DNA from: a candidate division Zixibacteria bacterium DG_27
Lineage (GTDB): Bacteria > Zixibacteria > MSB-5A5 > DG-27
Assembly (NCBI GenBank): GCA_001302725.1
Contig: LIZU01000081.1
Coordinates: 1 to 6,199, forward strand
DNA: 6,199 nucleotides
Direction: 5' to 3'
Positions 5,543-6,199 of the stretch are shown in pieces. Every line of letters starts with the position of its first letter. Positions within the stretch are counted from its first letter, which is position 1. A program made the position numbers and the translations under genes. The notes under the pieces are model-generated. The model was not told the DNA's origin. It made no database searches and saw only the letters and a program-made list of their open reading frames with translations.

Positions 5543-6199
5543 ATGAAGAAGGGCGAAGGAGTGGCCAGCAACTATCAGCGACAATTAGAGGCCTTGAACC
5601 AACTTTCCCGGGCGATTCTCTCCAACGTCGATTTAGAGAAGATAGAGAGACTCCTGGTCGTAGAGATTGAGAGGATCTTCGGGGGCGTCGGGTGTATGCT
5701 CTTTTCCCCCGATGGCCGCGGCCATTTGGTCGCTAAGGCCTTTTCGAAAGTCCCCGGTCAAGATCTCGAGAAAGTAAAAACGAAGATACAAGATGGATTG
5801 GCCGGCAAAGTCTGGAAGACAAGGCGGTCCTCCTACTCCAACGACATTGTGGGTAACAGAGTCTTCCGGGGCCGACCTCACCCGATGGCCTTACGATTGA
5901 ACGTCACCAAACTTCTGTCTGTGCCTCTCCTCTTGGACGGCGAGCCAATCGGAGTCCTATCGGTGGCAAGAACCCGTCAACATCCGGACTTCACCGACCT
6001 TGATGAAGAGCTTCTAGCCAGCTTCGGCAACCAAGCCGCCATCTCCATAAAGAACGCCTCGGTTCATCAGGCTCTGAAAGGGGAGCAGGAAGCTCTCCAG
6101 GAAAGTGCGGAAAGATACCGCAGAGTGTTTGAGGATTCACCGATGGGGTTGTATCGGACTACACCGGACGGGCGGATTCTCATGGCCAACCCGGCATTA
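5543..6199 (+). CDS. GAF-PAS sensory protein, probably histidine kinase or related signalling protein (3' truncated)
   Basis: The frame is open from ATG 5543 to the right edge, giving the first 219 residues. An in-frame TAG at 5513-5515 and the absence of other start codons after it fix the ATG. The Shine-Dalgarno is poor (only GGA at 5534-5536). There is no signal peptide or membrane segment, so the sensor is cytosolic. Residues about 20-172 form a GAF domain: LNQLSRAILSNVDLEKIERLL, GLAGKVWKTRRSSYSNDI, LLSVPLLLDGEPIGVLSVAR, FTDLDEELLASFGNQAAISI. A short coiled linker (about 173-190) leads into a PAS domain that begins at ERYRRVFEDSPMGLYRTTPDG and is cut at NPAL. This order is typical of the N-terminal half of hybrid or simple histidine kinases, but diguanylate cyclases and sigma54 activators also use it. 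The output domain is outside the window. The ligand cannot be told from the sequence. Confidence 0.88.
   Translation, partial: MKKGEGVASNYQRQLEALNQLSRAILSNVDLEKIERLLVVEIERIFGGVGCMLFSPDGRGHLVAKAFSKVPGQDLEKVKTKIQDGLAGKVWKTRRSSYSNDIVGNRVFRGRPHPMALRLNVTKLLSVPLLLDGEPIGVLSVARTRQHPDFTDLDEELLASFGNQAAISIKNASVHQALKGEQEALQESAERYRRVFEDSPMGLYRTTPDGRILMANPAL

Overview
The window looks like a chromosomal segment from an uncultured, Gram-negative-type bacterium, most plausibly of the FCB (Fibrobacteres-Chlorobi-Bacteroidetes) superphylum or a related candidate phylum. The main clue is the partial first gene, whose C-terminus is a type IX secretion-type sorting domain with the NYPNPFN motif. This tail is common in groups such as Zixibacteria, KSB1, Latescibacteria and Marinimicrobia. 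Base composition is moderate and codon use looks similar across the genes. No phylum can be fixed from this window alone.

Layout from left to right. (1) The 3' end of a secreted-protein gene on + (2-370). (2) About 140 bases rich in inverted repeats (371-512), with no convincing gene. (3) A small unrecognised 71-residue gene on - (538-753), with a strong Shine-Dalgarno and a GTG start. It sits behind a leader of about 200 bases and a good sigma70-like promoter (966-994). (4) gyrB on - (1082-3043), preceded on the same strand by dciA (DUF721), with a 22-base gap. These two form a replication/topology operon transcribed leftward. (5) A short divergent intergenic region (about 3399-3626) holding a likely - strand promoter with an upstream A/T tract. 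(6) A full-length NFACT-family gene (RqcH/Rqc2-like, 3627-5408) on +. (7) A 134-base gap with a perfect TTGACA -35 box. (8) The 5' part of a GAF-PAS sensory protein gene (5543-6199), which runs off the right edge.

Functionally this is mostly housekeeping: DNA supercoiling (GyrB), replicative helicase loading or recruitment (DciA) and ribosome-associated quality control (NFACT). These are flanked by a secreted/surface protein and a signalling protein. dciA-gyrB adjacency is a common remnant of the dnaA-dnaN-recF-dciA-gyrB origin cluster, but no dnaA, dnaN, recF or DnaA-box cluster is visible here.

I see no mobile element, CRISPR array, tRNA or rRNA, and no clearly novel multi-gene system. The most unusual points are these: dciA seems to lack any ATG/GTG/TTG start that covers its conserved N-terminus, and has a strong Shine-Dalgarno in front of ATA/ATT; the small GTG gene has a long leader; and there is a run of hairpins at 371-512.
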